From assembly GCA_003250475.1 (NCBI GenBank), contig QKGI01000016.1, positions 1 through 64,000 of the forward strand: 64,000 nt of DNA, written 5' to 3'. The DNA is from Bacteroidota bacterium. GTDB taxonomy: Bacteria; Bacteroidota; Bacteroidia; Bacteroidales; VadinHA17. Positions 26,136 to 34,753 of this stretch are shown in pieces. The position numbers were made by a program, and so were the translations under genes. Under the pieces are notes generated by a model. The model was not told the origin of the DNA. It saw only the letters and a program-made list of their open reading frames with translations, and did not search any database. Each line of letters starts with the position of its first letter. Position 1 is the stretch's first letter.

Positions 26136-27983
26136 ATGGCAACACAAAGAAAGAACCCTTCACCCTGGGCATGGATCCCTTCGCTTTATCTGGCTGAAGG
26201 ATTACCCTATGTAGCTGTAAACATCGTTTCGGTTATTATGTATAAGCGCATGGGAATCTCCAATGCCGACATAGCATTGTACACCAGCCTGCTTTACCTG
26301 CCATGGGTCATCAAACCTATATGGAGTCCGCTGGTGGATATGCTCAAAACAAAAAGATGGTGGATAGTCATAACGCAGCTTGTCCTGGGACTGGGTTTTG
26401 CGAGTATAGCCCTTTCCATTCCGGCATCGCTCTTTTTCAAGATCACACTGGCTTTCTTCTGGCTGCTGGCATTCGGCTCAGCGACGCACGATATTGCAGC
26501 AGATGGTTTCTATATGCTTGGCCTTGACACAAACAAACAGGCCAAGTATGTTGGCATAAGAAGCACTTTCTACAGGATTGCCACAATAACAGGCCAGGGG
26601 CTTCTTGTTATTCTTGCCGGGTTTCTTGAGAGCTCGTCGGGCAGGGAACCCGTGTCACTCTTCATAGAGGCATCCCCGCAATACAATAAAACCGTCCTGG
26701 AAATGCCGGTGGCTCGGGATTATGAAGGTAGCGGGGGAGAAGGAATGTATTTTTACCTCGACAACGACTCACTGCAGGTAAGCACACAGACTGTCGACAA
26801 GGATAGCCTGAACATGCTTCTCGATTCAGTGAAGGTCTCTAATTACAGAAACGGGTTTGTGCCGGAGGAAGAGAGGAAGGTGAAGACCGAAGGATGGTGG
26901 TCAAGCCGGGTATCGGGCCCACTGGGACAATGGATAAGGGATAACTTCGGCGAAGAGAGAAGCGCTGTGGCAGAGGTCTCCGGGAGCGTCTCGGTGGTAC
27001 CTGTCAGGCTTTCCCAGAAGCCTGACGCCGGTAAAAAGGTGGTCCTGAATACCGCCCTGAAAAAGGGAGACAAGAGCATTGCCCTCGTCCAGGGTGAACA
27101 TCTGGTCTTCACTGAAGCAAACTGGGACAAACCTGCCTATATGGTGTTTCAGGCAGATTCAAAGCTGGATAAATATACCTCGGTCAATTATGTCGGGCTG
27201 TCCGGAAACATACCGATGGCGTGGGCAGTCACATTCTTTGTTCTGGCAGGCCTTTTCCTCCTCCTTAGCTTTTATCACAGGATAGTGCTTCCAAAACCAG
27301 ATTCAGATATACCGCATGAAAATCTGAAAGCCTCAACTGTTCTGAAGGAGTTCGGTGAGACATTTGTGTCGTTCTTCAGTAAGCCGCAGGTAGGGATAGC
27401 ACTGTTTTTCATGCTGACATTCCGCTTTGCAGAGGCACAGTTACTGAAGCTGATCAATCCTTTCCTGCTCGACCCGATAGACAAGGGAGGACTGGGACTG
27501 ACAACAGGAGAGGTGGGCTTTGTCTATGGAACGGTTGGTATCATAGGACTCACTCTGGGAGGTATTATCGGAGGCATTGCCGCTGCCTACGGCGGACTGA
27601 AGAAGTGGGTGTGGCCCATGACCCTGAGTATGCTGCTTACAGCTGCAACATTCCTGTACCTTAGTTTTTCACAGACGGATAACCTGCTGATCATAAACAT
27701 CTGTGTTTTTATCGAGCAGTTCGGTTACGGGTTCGGTTTTACGGCATACATGCTCTATCTCATTTACTTTTCAGAGGGGAAATACAAAACGGCTCATTAT
27801 GCTATCAGCACCGGGTTTATGGCCTTGGGTATGATGCTGCCCGGAATGTTTGCAGGATGGCTCCAGGAACAACTTGGGTACAACCATTTTTTCCTGTGGG
27901 TGATGATGTGCAGTATAATACCGCTAATCGCTGTGGCCCTGCTTAAGATTGACCCAGAATTCGGAAAGAAGAGTACGAAGTAG
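26136..27983 (+). CDS. AmpG-like MFS muropeptide permease with a large hydrophilic insertion
   Basis: 615 residues against about 430-490 for typical AmpG. The N-terminal half has the AmpG-type start (SLYLAEGLPYVAVNIVSVI) and DxADGFYMLGL loop. The C-terminal half has six further helices and a FGYGFGFTAYMLYLIYFS segment typical of the family. Between them, residues about 167-357 form a hydrophilic, beta-rich insertion of roughly 190 residues that should lie outside the membrane. AmpG proteins import GlcNAc-anhydroMurNAc peptides or MurNAc into the cytoplasm by proton symport. The gene is 6 nt after the GH9 gene and 21 nt before the dehydrogenase, which fits an import step inside a recycling operon. 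Confidence 0.85.
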   Translation: MATQRKNPSPWAWIPSLYLAEGLPYVAVNIVSVIMYKRMGISNADIALYTSLLYLPWVIKPIWSPLVDMLKTKRWWIVITQLVLGLGFASIALSIPASLFFKITLAFFWLLAFGSATHDIAADGFYMLGLDTNKQAKYVGIRSTFYRIATITGQGLLVILAGFLESSSGREPVSLFIEASPQYNKTVLEMPVARDYEGSGGEGMYFYLDNDSLQVSTQTVDKDSLNMLLDSVKVSNYRNGFVPEEERKVKTEGWWSSRVSGPLGQWIRDNFGEERSAVAEVSGSVSVVPVRLSQKPDAGKKVVLNTALKKGDKSIALVQGEHLVFTEANWDKPAYMVFQADSKLDKYTSVNYVGLSGNIPMAWAVTFFVLAGLFLLLSFYHRIVLPKPDSDIPHENLKASTVLKEFGETFVSFFSKPQVGIALFFMLTFRFAEAQLLKLINPFLLDPIDKGGLGLTTGEVGFVYGTVGIIGLTLGGIIGGIAAAYGGLKKWVWPMTLSMLLTAATFLYLSFSQTDNLLIINICVFIEQFGYGFGFTAYMLYLIYFSEGKYKTAHYAISTGFMALGMMLPGMFAGWLQEQLGYNHFFLWVMMCSIIPLIAVALLKIDPEFGKKSTK

Positions 27984-28004
27984 TTTAATAAATGATCACA
28001 TTCC

Positions 28005-30935
28005 ATGAAAGAGGATCTAAGGTTCGAAAAGTTAAGGAAAGAGCTGGATGGTGATCTATACACCGACACCACCCAGCGTATCTTGTATGCCACCGATGCT
28101 TCTGCGTATCGCGAGGTGCCGGTTGCCGTTACGAGACCTGCAGGCAACGATGATATAAAGAAGATCATTGCCTTTGCACGCAACGAGGGGCTGAGCGTGA
28201 TACCACGCGGTGCCGGCACATCCCTTGCTGGCCAGGTGGTTGGCCCGGGCATTGTTGTTGACATTTCGAAATACCTTAACAGGATACTGGAATTCAACCG
28301 GGATGAACACTGGGTAAAGGTCGAACCCGGGGTTGTTCTTGCAGAGCTCAACAGGTATCTTGCTCCCTACCGGCTGCAGTTCGGGCCGGAGACCTCCACC
28401 GCAAACAGGTGCTGCATGGGAGGCATGCTTGGTAACAACTCATGCGGGGCTCACTCGCTCATACACGGTAGTGTCAGGGATCATATCCTTGAGGTCGATG
28501 CCATCCTCTCCGACGGATCGGAGGCCCACTTCAGCGCCCTGGATAGCAGGGAATTCAACGAAAGATGTGATGATGATCCCGCGCTGCTGCAGACAAGGAT
28601 TTACCGTAATCTCCGTGACACCCTCTCTGACCCTGTCAATGCCGGGGAGATAAAAAAAGAATTTCCCCACCCGGAACTGCCACGCCGGAACAACGGTTAT
28701 GCCCTTGACTCATTGCTGATGACAGACCCCTTCACCGGCAACGGTGAAAAGATAAATATATGTAAGCTGCTTGCCGGGTCCGAAGGCACGCTGGCCTTTA
28801 CCACGGCGATGAAGCTGAACCTGGTCCCGGTGACAGATCAGAAGACAGGGTTGCTGTGCGCTCACTTCGACAGCCTGCAGGACGCTGTCAGGGCGAATAT
28901 TATTGCCCTTAAACATCACCCTGCTGCCATTGAGCTTATTGATGACTACATTCTAAACTGTACAAAAGATAATATTGAGCAAAGCCATAACCGTTTCTTC
29001 GTAAAAGGAGACCCGAAGACTATACTCATTATTGAGATAACGAGACCCACCATCCTTGAGATAGAGCAGGCTGCCGCTGCCATGGAAAAGGATATGGTCA
29101 GCGCAGGCTTTGGCTACCATTTCCCTCTTTACACCGACCCCGGGGAGATGGCAAAGGTATGGGAACTGCGCAAGGCGGGCCTTGGTGTACTGCTTAACAT
29201 CCCCGGCAGGAGAAAGAGCGTACAGGTCATCGAAGATACTGCCGTTCTGCCTGAGCTCTTCCCCGGCTATATAGAGGAGGTGCAGCAGGTTCTTGACAAG
29301 TATGGACTGAGCTGTGCTTATTATGCACATATTGCTACGGGTGAGCTGCATCTCAGCCCCCTCCTGGATCTTAAGGATCCTGAGGATATTCGTACTTTCC
29401 ACGGGCTGGCTGAAGATATTGCACACCTGGTGAAGAAGTACCGGGGGTCACTAAGCGGTGAGCACGGAGACGGGAGACTGAGGGGTGAATTTATCCCCCT
29501 GATGCTCGGAGATCATAACTACGCTCTCCTCAAGGCGTTGAAAAAGACATGGGATCCTGCCGGGGTCTTCAACCCGGGGAAGATCACCGACACGCCGCCT
29601 ATAACAGATAACCTGAGATACCCGGCAGGGGCCAGAACACATGTGCCAGGGATCGTCTTCGGGTTCCCCGGCGAAGAGGGACTGCTCTATGCCACCGAGA
29701 AATGCAGCGGCTCGGCCGACTGCCGCAAAAGCGCCCTGATGGGGGGAACCATGTGCCCGACATTCATGGCTACCGGCGACGAAGACAAATCAACACGCGC
29801 CAGGGCAAATATCCTGAGGGAATTCCTGACGAGGTCGGAGAAAAAGGATCGTTTTGACCATGAGGAGATATACCGTGTGATGGACCTCTGCCTATCGTGT
29901 AAGGCATGCAAGTCGGAGTGCCCTTCGAATGTCGATGTCGCCAAATTCAAGGCCGAATTCATGCAGCACTATTATGATATCCACCATGTGCCTTTCCGCT
30001 CATGGCTGATAGCATGGCTGCCCAGGCTCTACAAGCCAGGCATGATGATCCGTCCGTTGACAAACCTGATTACAGGTACTGCCCTGTTCAAGCGGATTAT
30101 CGGCTTCTCGGTAAAGAGACCGATACCTGCACTGTCTCCTGTTACCCTCAGGTCATGGCGCCGCAGTCACAGGGACAACGGAACAGCAGGAAGAGGCAGC
30201 AAAGGTACTGTCTGCCTTTTTGCCGATGAGTTCACCAATTATAATGAAAGTGATATTGGTATCAAGGCTGTGATCCTGCTTGAGAAGCTTGGCTACGAGG
30301 TCATTATTCCCAGGCACAGGGAGAGCGGACGTACCTTTTTGTCAAAAGGTTTGTTGAGGTCGGCACGAAAACTGGCAGTCAAGAACATTTTGATGCTTCG
30401 CGATGTTGTAACGGACGAAAGTCCCCTTGTAGGAATTGAGCCCTCAGCGTTGCTGACCTTCCGCGATGAGTATCCGGAAATTGCCGGTAAAACCCTGGAA
30501 GGTGATGCGCGTAAGATAGCCGGCAATGCCTTACTCTTTGAGGAGTTCGTATGCAGGGAGATCGGGAGGGGTAACATAACCGCCGGGCAGTTCACCGACA
30601 GAGAAGCGAAGATACTGTTACACGGCCACTGCCAGCAAAAGGCAGTCGCCTCCACTGCGCCTACGATAACGATGCTCTCACTGCCGGTAAATTATTCGGT
30701 GGAAGAGATAAATGACGGCTGCTGTGGTATGGCCGGGGCTTTCGGTTACGAAAAGGAACATTATGATCTCAGCATGAAGATAGGAGAGATGGTGTTGTTC
30801 CCGGCTGTACGCGAAGCCTTACCGGAGACAATTGTCACGGCCCCGGGGACATCGTGCCGCCACCATATAGCGGACGGCACCGGCAGACATGCAGTACATC
30901 CCTTGGAGGTATTGTATGATGCGCTGATAAAATAA
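28005..30935 (+). CDS. FAD/Fe-S D-2-hydroxyacid dehydrogenase, probable D-lactate dehydrogenase
   Basis: 976 residues, no signal peptide. Order of domains: PCMH-type FAD-binding domain (about 35-260, with PRGAGTSLAGQ and the GGMLGNNSCGAHS loop), FAD-oxidase C-terminal domain (about 270-530, ending GEHGDGR and FNPGKI), a 4Fe-4S ferredoxin segment (C629/632/635/639, CLSCKACKSECP), and a CCG domain with C906-C907. This is the GlcD-GlcF-type fusion seen in D-lactate dehydrogenases and in YdiJ, an E. coli relative that acts on D-2-hydroxyglutarate. In an operon with AmpG and amino-sugar genes, D-lactate released by MurQ is the most economical substrate. D-2-hydroxyglutarate or glycolate remain alternatives. 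Confidence 0.8.
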   Translation: MKEDLRFEKLRKELDGDLYTDTTQRILYATDASAYREVPVAVTRPAGNDDIKKIIAFARNEGLSVIPRGAGTSLAGQVVGPGIVVDISKYLNRILEFNRDEHWVKVEPGVVLAELNRYLAPYRLQFGPETSTANRCCMGGMLGNNSCGAHSLIHGSVRDHILEVDAILSDGSEAHFSALDSREFNERCDDDPALLQTRIYRNLRDTLSDPVNAGEIKKEFPHPELPRRNNGYALDSLLMTDPFTGNGEKINICKLLAGSEGTLAFTTAMKLNLVPVTDQKTGLLCAHFDSLQDAVRANIIALKHHPAAIELIDDYILNCTKDNIEQSHNRFFVKGDPKTILIIEITRPTILEIEQAAAAMEKDMVSAGFGYHFPLYTDPGEMAKVWELRKAGLGVLLNIPGRRKSVQVIEDTAVLPELFPGYIEEVQQVLDKYGLSCAYYAHIATGELHLSPLLDLKDPEDIRTFHGLAEDIAHLVKKYRGSLSGEHGDGRLRGEFIPLMLGDHNYALLKALKKTWDPAGVFNPGKITDTPPITDNLRYPAGARTHVPGIVFGFPGEEGLLYATEKCSGSADCRKSALMGGTMCPTFMATGDEDKSTRARANILREFLTRSEKKDRFDHEEIYRVMDLCLSCKACKSECPSNVDVAKFKAEFMQHYYDIHHVPFRSWLIAWLPRLYKPGMMIRPLTNLITGTALFKRIIGFSVKRPIPALSPVTLRSWRRSHRDNGTAGRGSKGTVCLFADEFTNYNESDIGIKAVILLEKLGYEVIIPRHRESGRTFLSKGLLRSARKLAVKNILMLRDVVTDESPLVGIEPSALLTFRDEYPEIAGKTLEGDARKIAGNALLFEEFVCREIGRGNITAGQFTDREAKILLHGHCQQKAVASTAPTITMLSLPVNYSVEEINDGCCGMAGAFGYEKEHYDLSMKIGEMVLFPAVREALPETIVTAPGTSCRHHIADGTGRHAVHPLEVLYDALIK

Positions 30936-30957
30936 CATCGGATTAAATGGACACATT

Positions 30958-33288
30958 ATGAATACAAATGGATTTAGCAAGGTTGAACAGGCATTCTTCC
31001 TCCGTTCAGGCAGGAAAAGCATATCTGCAAAGATGCCTTATGTGGTGGTGAGCAATTTCCCGGGGCTGGGACTCCTGACTGCACTGCGGTTTCTTGAATG
31101 GGTCTCGCAAAACCCCGATGGCGTCATCAGCCTCCCGACAGGTAAAACGCCGGAATATTTTATCAAATGGACCCAATATCTTCTTAAGAACTGGGACAAG
31201 CCGGAAGCCAAAAAGATTCGTGAGGAGAACGGCCTCTTTCTCAATGAGAAACCTTCTCTCAGGGGTCTGCATTTTGTGCAGATAGATGAATTCTACCCTA
31301 TCGATCCGCGGCAGCACAACAGCTTCTTCGATTATGTGAGCAAGTATTATATTGCCGGGTTTGATCTTGATCCTTCAAAAGCTCTTCTTATCAATTCTGA
31401 TGAGATAACACTTGCCGAAGGGAAGCGTTACACAGAGGTCTTCCCCGATGACCTCATCGATCTGTCGCTGAGGAACAGGGAGGCACTGAACCCACTCGAG
31501 AAGCTCCAGCAGGAGTCGATATTCAGGATAGACAACTGGTGCACGAATTACGAGAAAAAGATAAGGGCACTCGGCGGTATAGGTTTCTTCCTGGGAGGTA
31601 TCGGTCCTGACGGCCATATCGCCTTCAATACCAGGGGGAGTGACCATAATTCGGCCACGAGGCTTACTGCAACAAACTTCGAGACACAGGCTGCCTCTGC
31701 CGGTGACCTGGGAGGGATAGAGGTGTCAAGAACAAGACTTGTCATTACAATAGGCCTTGGCACAATAACCTATAACCGTGATGCCGTATCGATAATCTTT
31801 GCCGCCGGTGATGCAAAGGCCCAGGTAGTAAGGGATGCCCTTGAAAACAATCCTGATAACCTCTATCCGGCAACGGTTCTGCAGAACCAGAAAAATGCGC
31901 GTTTTTATCTTACGGAGGGAGCATCGGTACAGCTGCACGATACAGTTGAGAGATATTATAAGGAGGGTAAATGGACTTTCGAGAAGACGGAGAGGGCGGT
32001 CTATGACCTGTGTCAGAAGATTGACAAATATGCCCATAAGCTTGTCCTGGATGACCTGAAGAATGACGAGTACTGCTCGCTGATCCCCGATCTGAGCCTG
32101 AAAACAGTGGGTGATGTGATTGAATCTACAAAGAGAAAGATCGAAGCCGGACTGAAGAGGGAGAGAAACACTACATTCTTTCATACCGGGCCTCACCATG
32201 ACGATATCATGCTGGGCATTTTCCCGGCAATAATTCCACAGCTGAGAGAGATCACCAATAAGTTTCATTTTTCAGTACTGACATCTGGCTTTACCGCTGT
32301 GACCAACTCAATGCTTCTCGGGCTGCTTGAGGAGACACAACGCCTTATTGCCCTCGAAAAGATACAGATGCTGAAATACCCTGACTTCTTCGAGTCAGGT
32401 TTTAAGTTCAAGTGGGATAAGGATGTAAGTCATTACCTTGACAAAGTGGCCGATAAGGATGATGCAGGAAAGCTACGGGGTATTTGCCACCGGATTGTCA
32501 GAGCGATGGTGGACATATATAACCTGAGGTCGCTGGAAGAGCTTACCGGACAGATCAATAAAAACATCGAGCTTATAAGGTCAAGCTACAGCGGGGAGAA
32601 GAATCCCCCTGACATACAGAAACTGAAGGGTATGCTCAGGGAGTATGAGGAGGAGCTTGTCTGGGCACATTACGGTGTTCCGGTAAGGAATATTGAACAT
32701 CTCAGGCTGGGATTCTACACGGGTGACATTTTCACCCAGCAGCCGGACCGTCACCGTGATGTGGAGCCGATCCTCGAGTGCCTGAGACGTATCAATCCCG
32801 GGTTCATAAGTCTTGCATTCGATCCCGAAGGATCAGGTCCGGATACACATTACAAGGTTCTTCAGGCCATTGCCGAAGCCCTGAGACAGTGGAGTACGGA
32901 GAAGGATCTGTCACATGTGAAGGTAATCGGATACCGTAATGTGTGGTTCAGGTTCCGTCCTTCGGAATCCAATGTTTTTGTGCCTGTTTCACTTAACTCC
33001 ATGGCTGTCCTGAACCAGTCATTCCGTGACTGTTATGTAAGCCAGGTGAACGCCTCATTCCCGAGCCCTGCTTATGACGGGCCGTTCAGTGACCTGTCGC
33101 AACAGGTCTGGGTGGAGCAATTCAAACAGGTGCAGTTGATCCTGGGCAAAGACTTTTTCTACGAGAATGAGAGTCCCAAGATACGGGGAACCCATGGCAT
33201 GATCTATTACAAGGAGATGCCCGTTGAGGAGTTCCTGCAGCATGCCCGTGAGCTGGAGAAGAGTGTAGAGGGGGAGATGCTTCACTGA
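30958..33288 (+). CDS. nagB: Glucosamine-6-phosphate deaminase fused to a PIG-L/LmbE-like domain
   Basis: 776 residues; stand-alone NagB is about 260. Residues about 25-355 are a NagB/6-phosphogluconolactonase-type domain: LPTGKTPEYF, the VQIDEFYPI acidic motif and GGIGPDGHIAFN with the catalytic histidine. Residues about 400-770 carry a PIG-L deacetylase-like domain starting at P412-H413-H414-D415-D416 and ending with a GPDTHYK segment that could supply the third metal ligand. NagB turns GlcN-6-P into fructose-6-P and ammonia. The attached domain may remove the acetyl group from GlcNAc-6-P, which would explain why no nagA is present here, but that is inference. Last gene of the operon, 9 nt from the convergent NamZ gene. 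Confidence 0.85.
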   Translation: MNTNGFSKVEQAFFLRSGRKSISAKMPYVVVSNFPGLGLLTALRFLEWVSQNPDGVISLPTGKTPEYFIKWTQYLLKNWDKPEAKKIREENGLFLNEKPSLRGLHFVQIDEFYPIDPRQHNSFFDYVSKYYIAGFDLDPSKALLINSDEITLAEGKRYTEVFPDDLIDLSLRNREALNPLEKLQQESIFRIDNWCTNYEKKIRALGGIGFFLGGIGPDGHIAFNTRGSDHNSATRLTATNFETQAASAGDLGGIEVSRTRLVITIGLGTITYNRDAVSIIFAAGDAKAQVVRDALENNPDNLYPATVLQNQKNARFYLTEGASVQLHDTVERYYKEGKWTFEKTERAVYDLCQKIDKYAHKLVLDDLKNDEYCSLIPDLSLKTVGDVIESTKRKIEAGLKRERNTTFFHTGPHHDDIMLGIFPAIIPQLREITNKFHFSVLTSGFTAVTNSMLLGLLEETQRLIALEKIQMLKYPDFFESGFKFKWDKDVSHYLDKVADKDDAGKLRGICHRIVRAMVDIYNLRSLEELTGQINKNIELIRSSYSGEKNPPDIQKLKGMLREYEEELVWAHYGVPVRNIEHLRLGFYTGDIFTQQPDRHRDVEPILECLRRINPGFISLAFDPEGSGPDTHYKVLQAIAEALRQWSTEKDLSHVKVIGYRNVWFRFRPSESNVFVPVSLNSMAVLNQSFRDCYVSQVNASFPSPAYDGPFSDLSQQVWVEQFKQVQLILGKDFFYENESPKIRGTHGMIYYKEMPVEEFLQHARELEKSVEGEMLH

Positions 33289-33293
33289 AGCAT
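33277..33293. terminator. Short hairpin between convergent nagB and DUF1343 genes
   Basis: ATGCTTC-ACT-GAAGCAT, perfect 7-bp arms with a 3-nt loop, spanning the nagB stop codon in a 9-nt convergent gap. It could end transcription from either side, but no T-run follows on the plus strand, so this is a weak call. Confidence 0.3.
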
Positions 33294-33297
33294 CCGT

Positions 33298-34554
33298 TCA
33301 CTCGTACAGGAAATACTTTGAGGCTTTTTCCCTGAAGGCCGGTATGTCAGCATACCACAACCCCTTTATGTCACTCACGAGGAACGATGAGGTGAATCTC
33401 TCTCTTACCTTATCGGTGCCACAGACATTGTCAAACATTGATAATCTTGACGGATCACACATCCTGAACAGGTCTTTGTCAGGCCACAGTCTATGCGCCT
33501 CCTGCATGATGTAAAACTGGAGGAGAGTGAGTGGAGCTTTTGCCGGGTCGGTCAGATGAATCTGCACACCGTGCACCATCTTTCCCTGAAGGGTACTATA
33601 ATAGGGTTTGTAGTGAATGGGTCTGAATATCACACCCGGGAGTCCCAGGTTGTTAAGACCGGCAGCCAGTGAATCAGCATTGATCCATTCAGCGGCAAAT
33701 GTCTGGAAGGGCAGCGTAAAGCCAACACCTATGCTTACTGCGTACAACTCTCCGGCAATCCCGGTGGCAGGGTAAAAGAGCGGAGTGTCTTTGTGGGGCA
33801 CATGAGGAGAAGACATTACCCATGGCAGACCAGTCTCTTCGAAATACATTTCCCGTGACCACCCGCTCATTTTCACTACATGAAGATCGCACCTGATGCC
33901 ATTGGCAAGCATGCCCTCGCCATTTAAAAACATAGCCAGTTCCCCCACAGTGAGTCCATGGATATAAGGTATGGCAAACTGACTGACAAAAGAGTAGAAG
34001 CCCGGGCGCGTAACCACACCCTCCATACGTATTCCCCCCAGAGGATTTGGCCTGTCAAGCACAACAACCGGTATGCCGTTCTCCGCGGCCGCTTCCATCA
34101 ACAGACCGAGAGTACTTATAAAGGTGTATGACCTGGAACCGATATCCTGGACATCATAGACAAGAACATCGATATCCCTGAGCATTTCTGCCGAAGGCTT
34201 GCGTGTCCTTCCATAAAGACTGTAAACGGGCAGCCCTGTCACCGGGTCTTTTTCAGAGTTAACATATTCACCCGCAGTGAACTCACCCCTGACCCCGTGC
34301 TCCGGACCATAAAGAGCCACAAGCCTCACCTCCGGGGCATTAAAAAAGATGTCAACTGTCGATCTCAGATAGCGGTCGACACCCGTAGGGTTAGTCACCA
34401 GACCAACTCTTTTTCCCTTGAGAATATCGAATTTATTCCCTACAAGGTTCTCCAGGCCTGTCTCAACCCTCTGGCCCTGCATAATTCCCGTGACCGTGAA
34501 TGTCAGTATGAACGTTATGAGAATGCCGGCGGTTGATTTGCTTAATGTTTTCAT
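33298..34554 (-). CDS. namZ: NamZ-like exo-beta-N-acetylmuramidase (DUF1343 family)
   Basis: 418 residues with a signal peptide (about 1-28). DUF1343 hallmarks are all visible: GLVTNPTGVDRYLRST, the acidic GPEHGVRGEF near residue 85, PVYSLYGRTRKPS, VYDVQDIGSRSYT and LDRPNPLGG. Members from Bacillus and Tannerella remove terminal MurNAc from the non-reducing end of peptidoglycan glycans (NamZ). An exported MurNAc-releasing enzyme feeds the kinase and MurQ encoded 17 kb away, linking both halves of the island. It is divergent from the NlpC/P60 gene across a 199-nt region with strong palindromes. Catalytic residues are assigned by family resemblance only. Confidence 0.88.
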   Translation of the reverse strand: MKTLSKSTAGILITFILTFTVTGIMQGQRVETGLENLVGNKFDILKGKRVGLVTNPTGVDRYLRSTVDIFFNAPEVRLVALYGPEHGVRGEFTAGEYVNSEKDPVTGLPVYSLYGRTRKPSAEMLRDIDVLVYDVQDIGSRSYTFISTLGLLMEAAAENGIPVVVLDRPNPLGGIRMEGVVTRPGFYSFVSQFAIPYIHGLTVGELAMFLNGEGMLANGIRCDLHVVKMSGWSREMYFEETGLPWVMSSPHVPHKDTPLFYPATGIAGELYAVSIGVGFTLPFQTFAAEWINADSLAAGLNNLGLPGVIFRPIHYKPYYSTLQGKMVHGVQIHLTDPAKAPLTLLQFYIMQEAHRLWPDKDLFRMCDPSRLSMFDNVCGTDKVRERFTSSFLVSDIKGLWYADIPAFREKASKYFLYE

Positions 34555-34637
34555 AGTTAAATCTTTATGGTTAATATTGGGACTTGAGGATGATAATATT
34601 TAATGATTTTTCAGCTTAACCGATTCAATTGGCTGGC

Positions 34638-34652
34638 GGATAGAATCTATCC
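34638..34652. promoter_or_regulatory. Perfect 15-bp palindrome between namZ and nlpC/P60
   Basis: GGATAGA-A-TCTATCC has perfect 7-bp arms around one central base. It lies in the divergent promoter region, where a dimeric regulator could act on both genes. It does not resemble the GntR half-site pattern, so another protein may bind it. Confidence 0.45.
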
Positions 34653-34670
34653 TGCAAAATTTTCTTGCAG
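34652..34670. promoter_or_regulatory. Second inverted repeat between namZ and nlpC/P60
   Basis: CTGCAA-N7-TTGCAG, perfect 6-bp arms, directly abutting the 15-bp palindrome. The pair looks like a composite control region for the divergent genes. Confidence 0.4.
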
Positions 34671-34696
34671 ACAAAATAAATAAATTCCCTTGTCTA

Positions 34697-34727
34697 TTGA
34701 CTTGAATATTATAAATATTTAATTTTG
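34697..34727 (+). promoter_or_regulatory. Candidate promoter of nlpC/P60-epimerase
   Basis: A TTG at 34697-34699 in the -33 position and an exact -7 box TAATTTTG at 34720-34727 with a 20-nt spacer. The box ends 26 nt before the gene's ATG. Confidence 0.55.
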
Positions 34728-34737
34728 GATTTGTAAG

Positions 34738-34748
34738 ATGTAATACAA
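34738..34748. promoter_or_regulatory. Candidate GntR-type operator upstream of nlpC/P60
   Basis: ATGT-AAT-ACAA is one base from the perfect palindrome TTGTAATACAA found before susC1. It lies just downstream of the -7 box, where a bound repressor would block initiation. Confidence 0.4.
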
Positions 34749-34753
34749 CTTTT

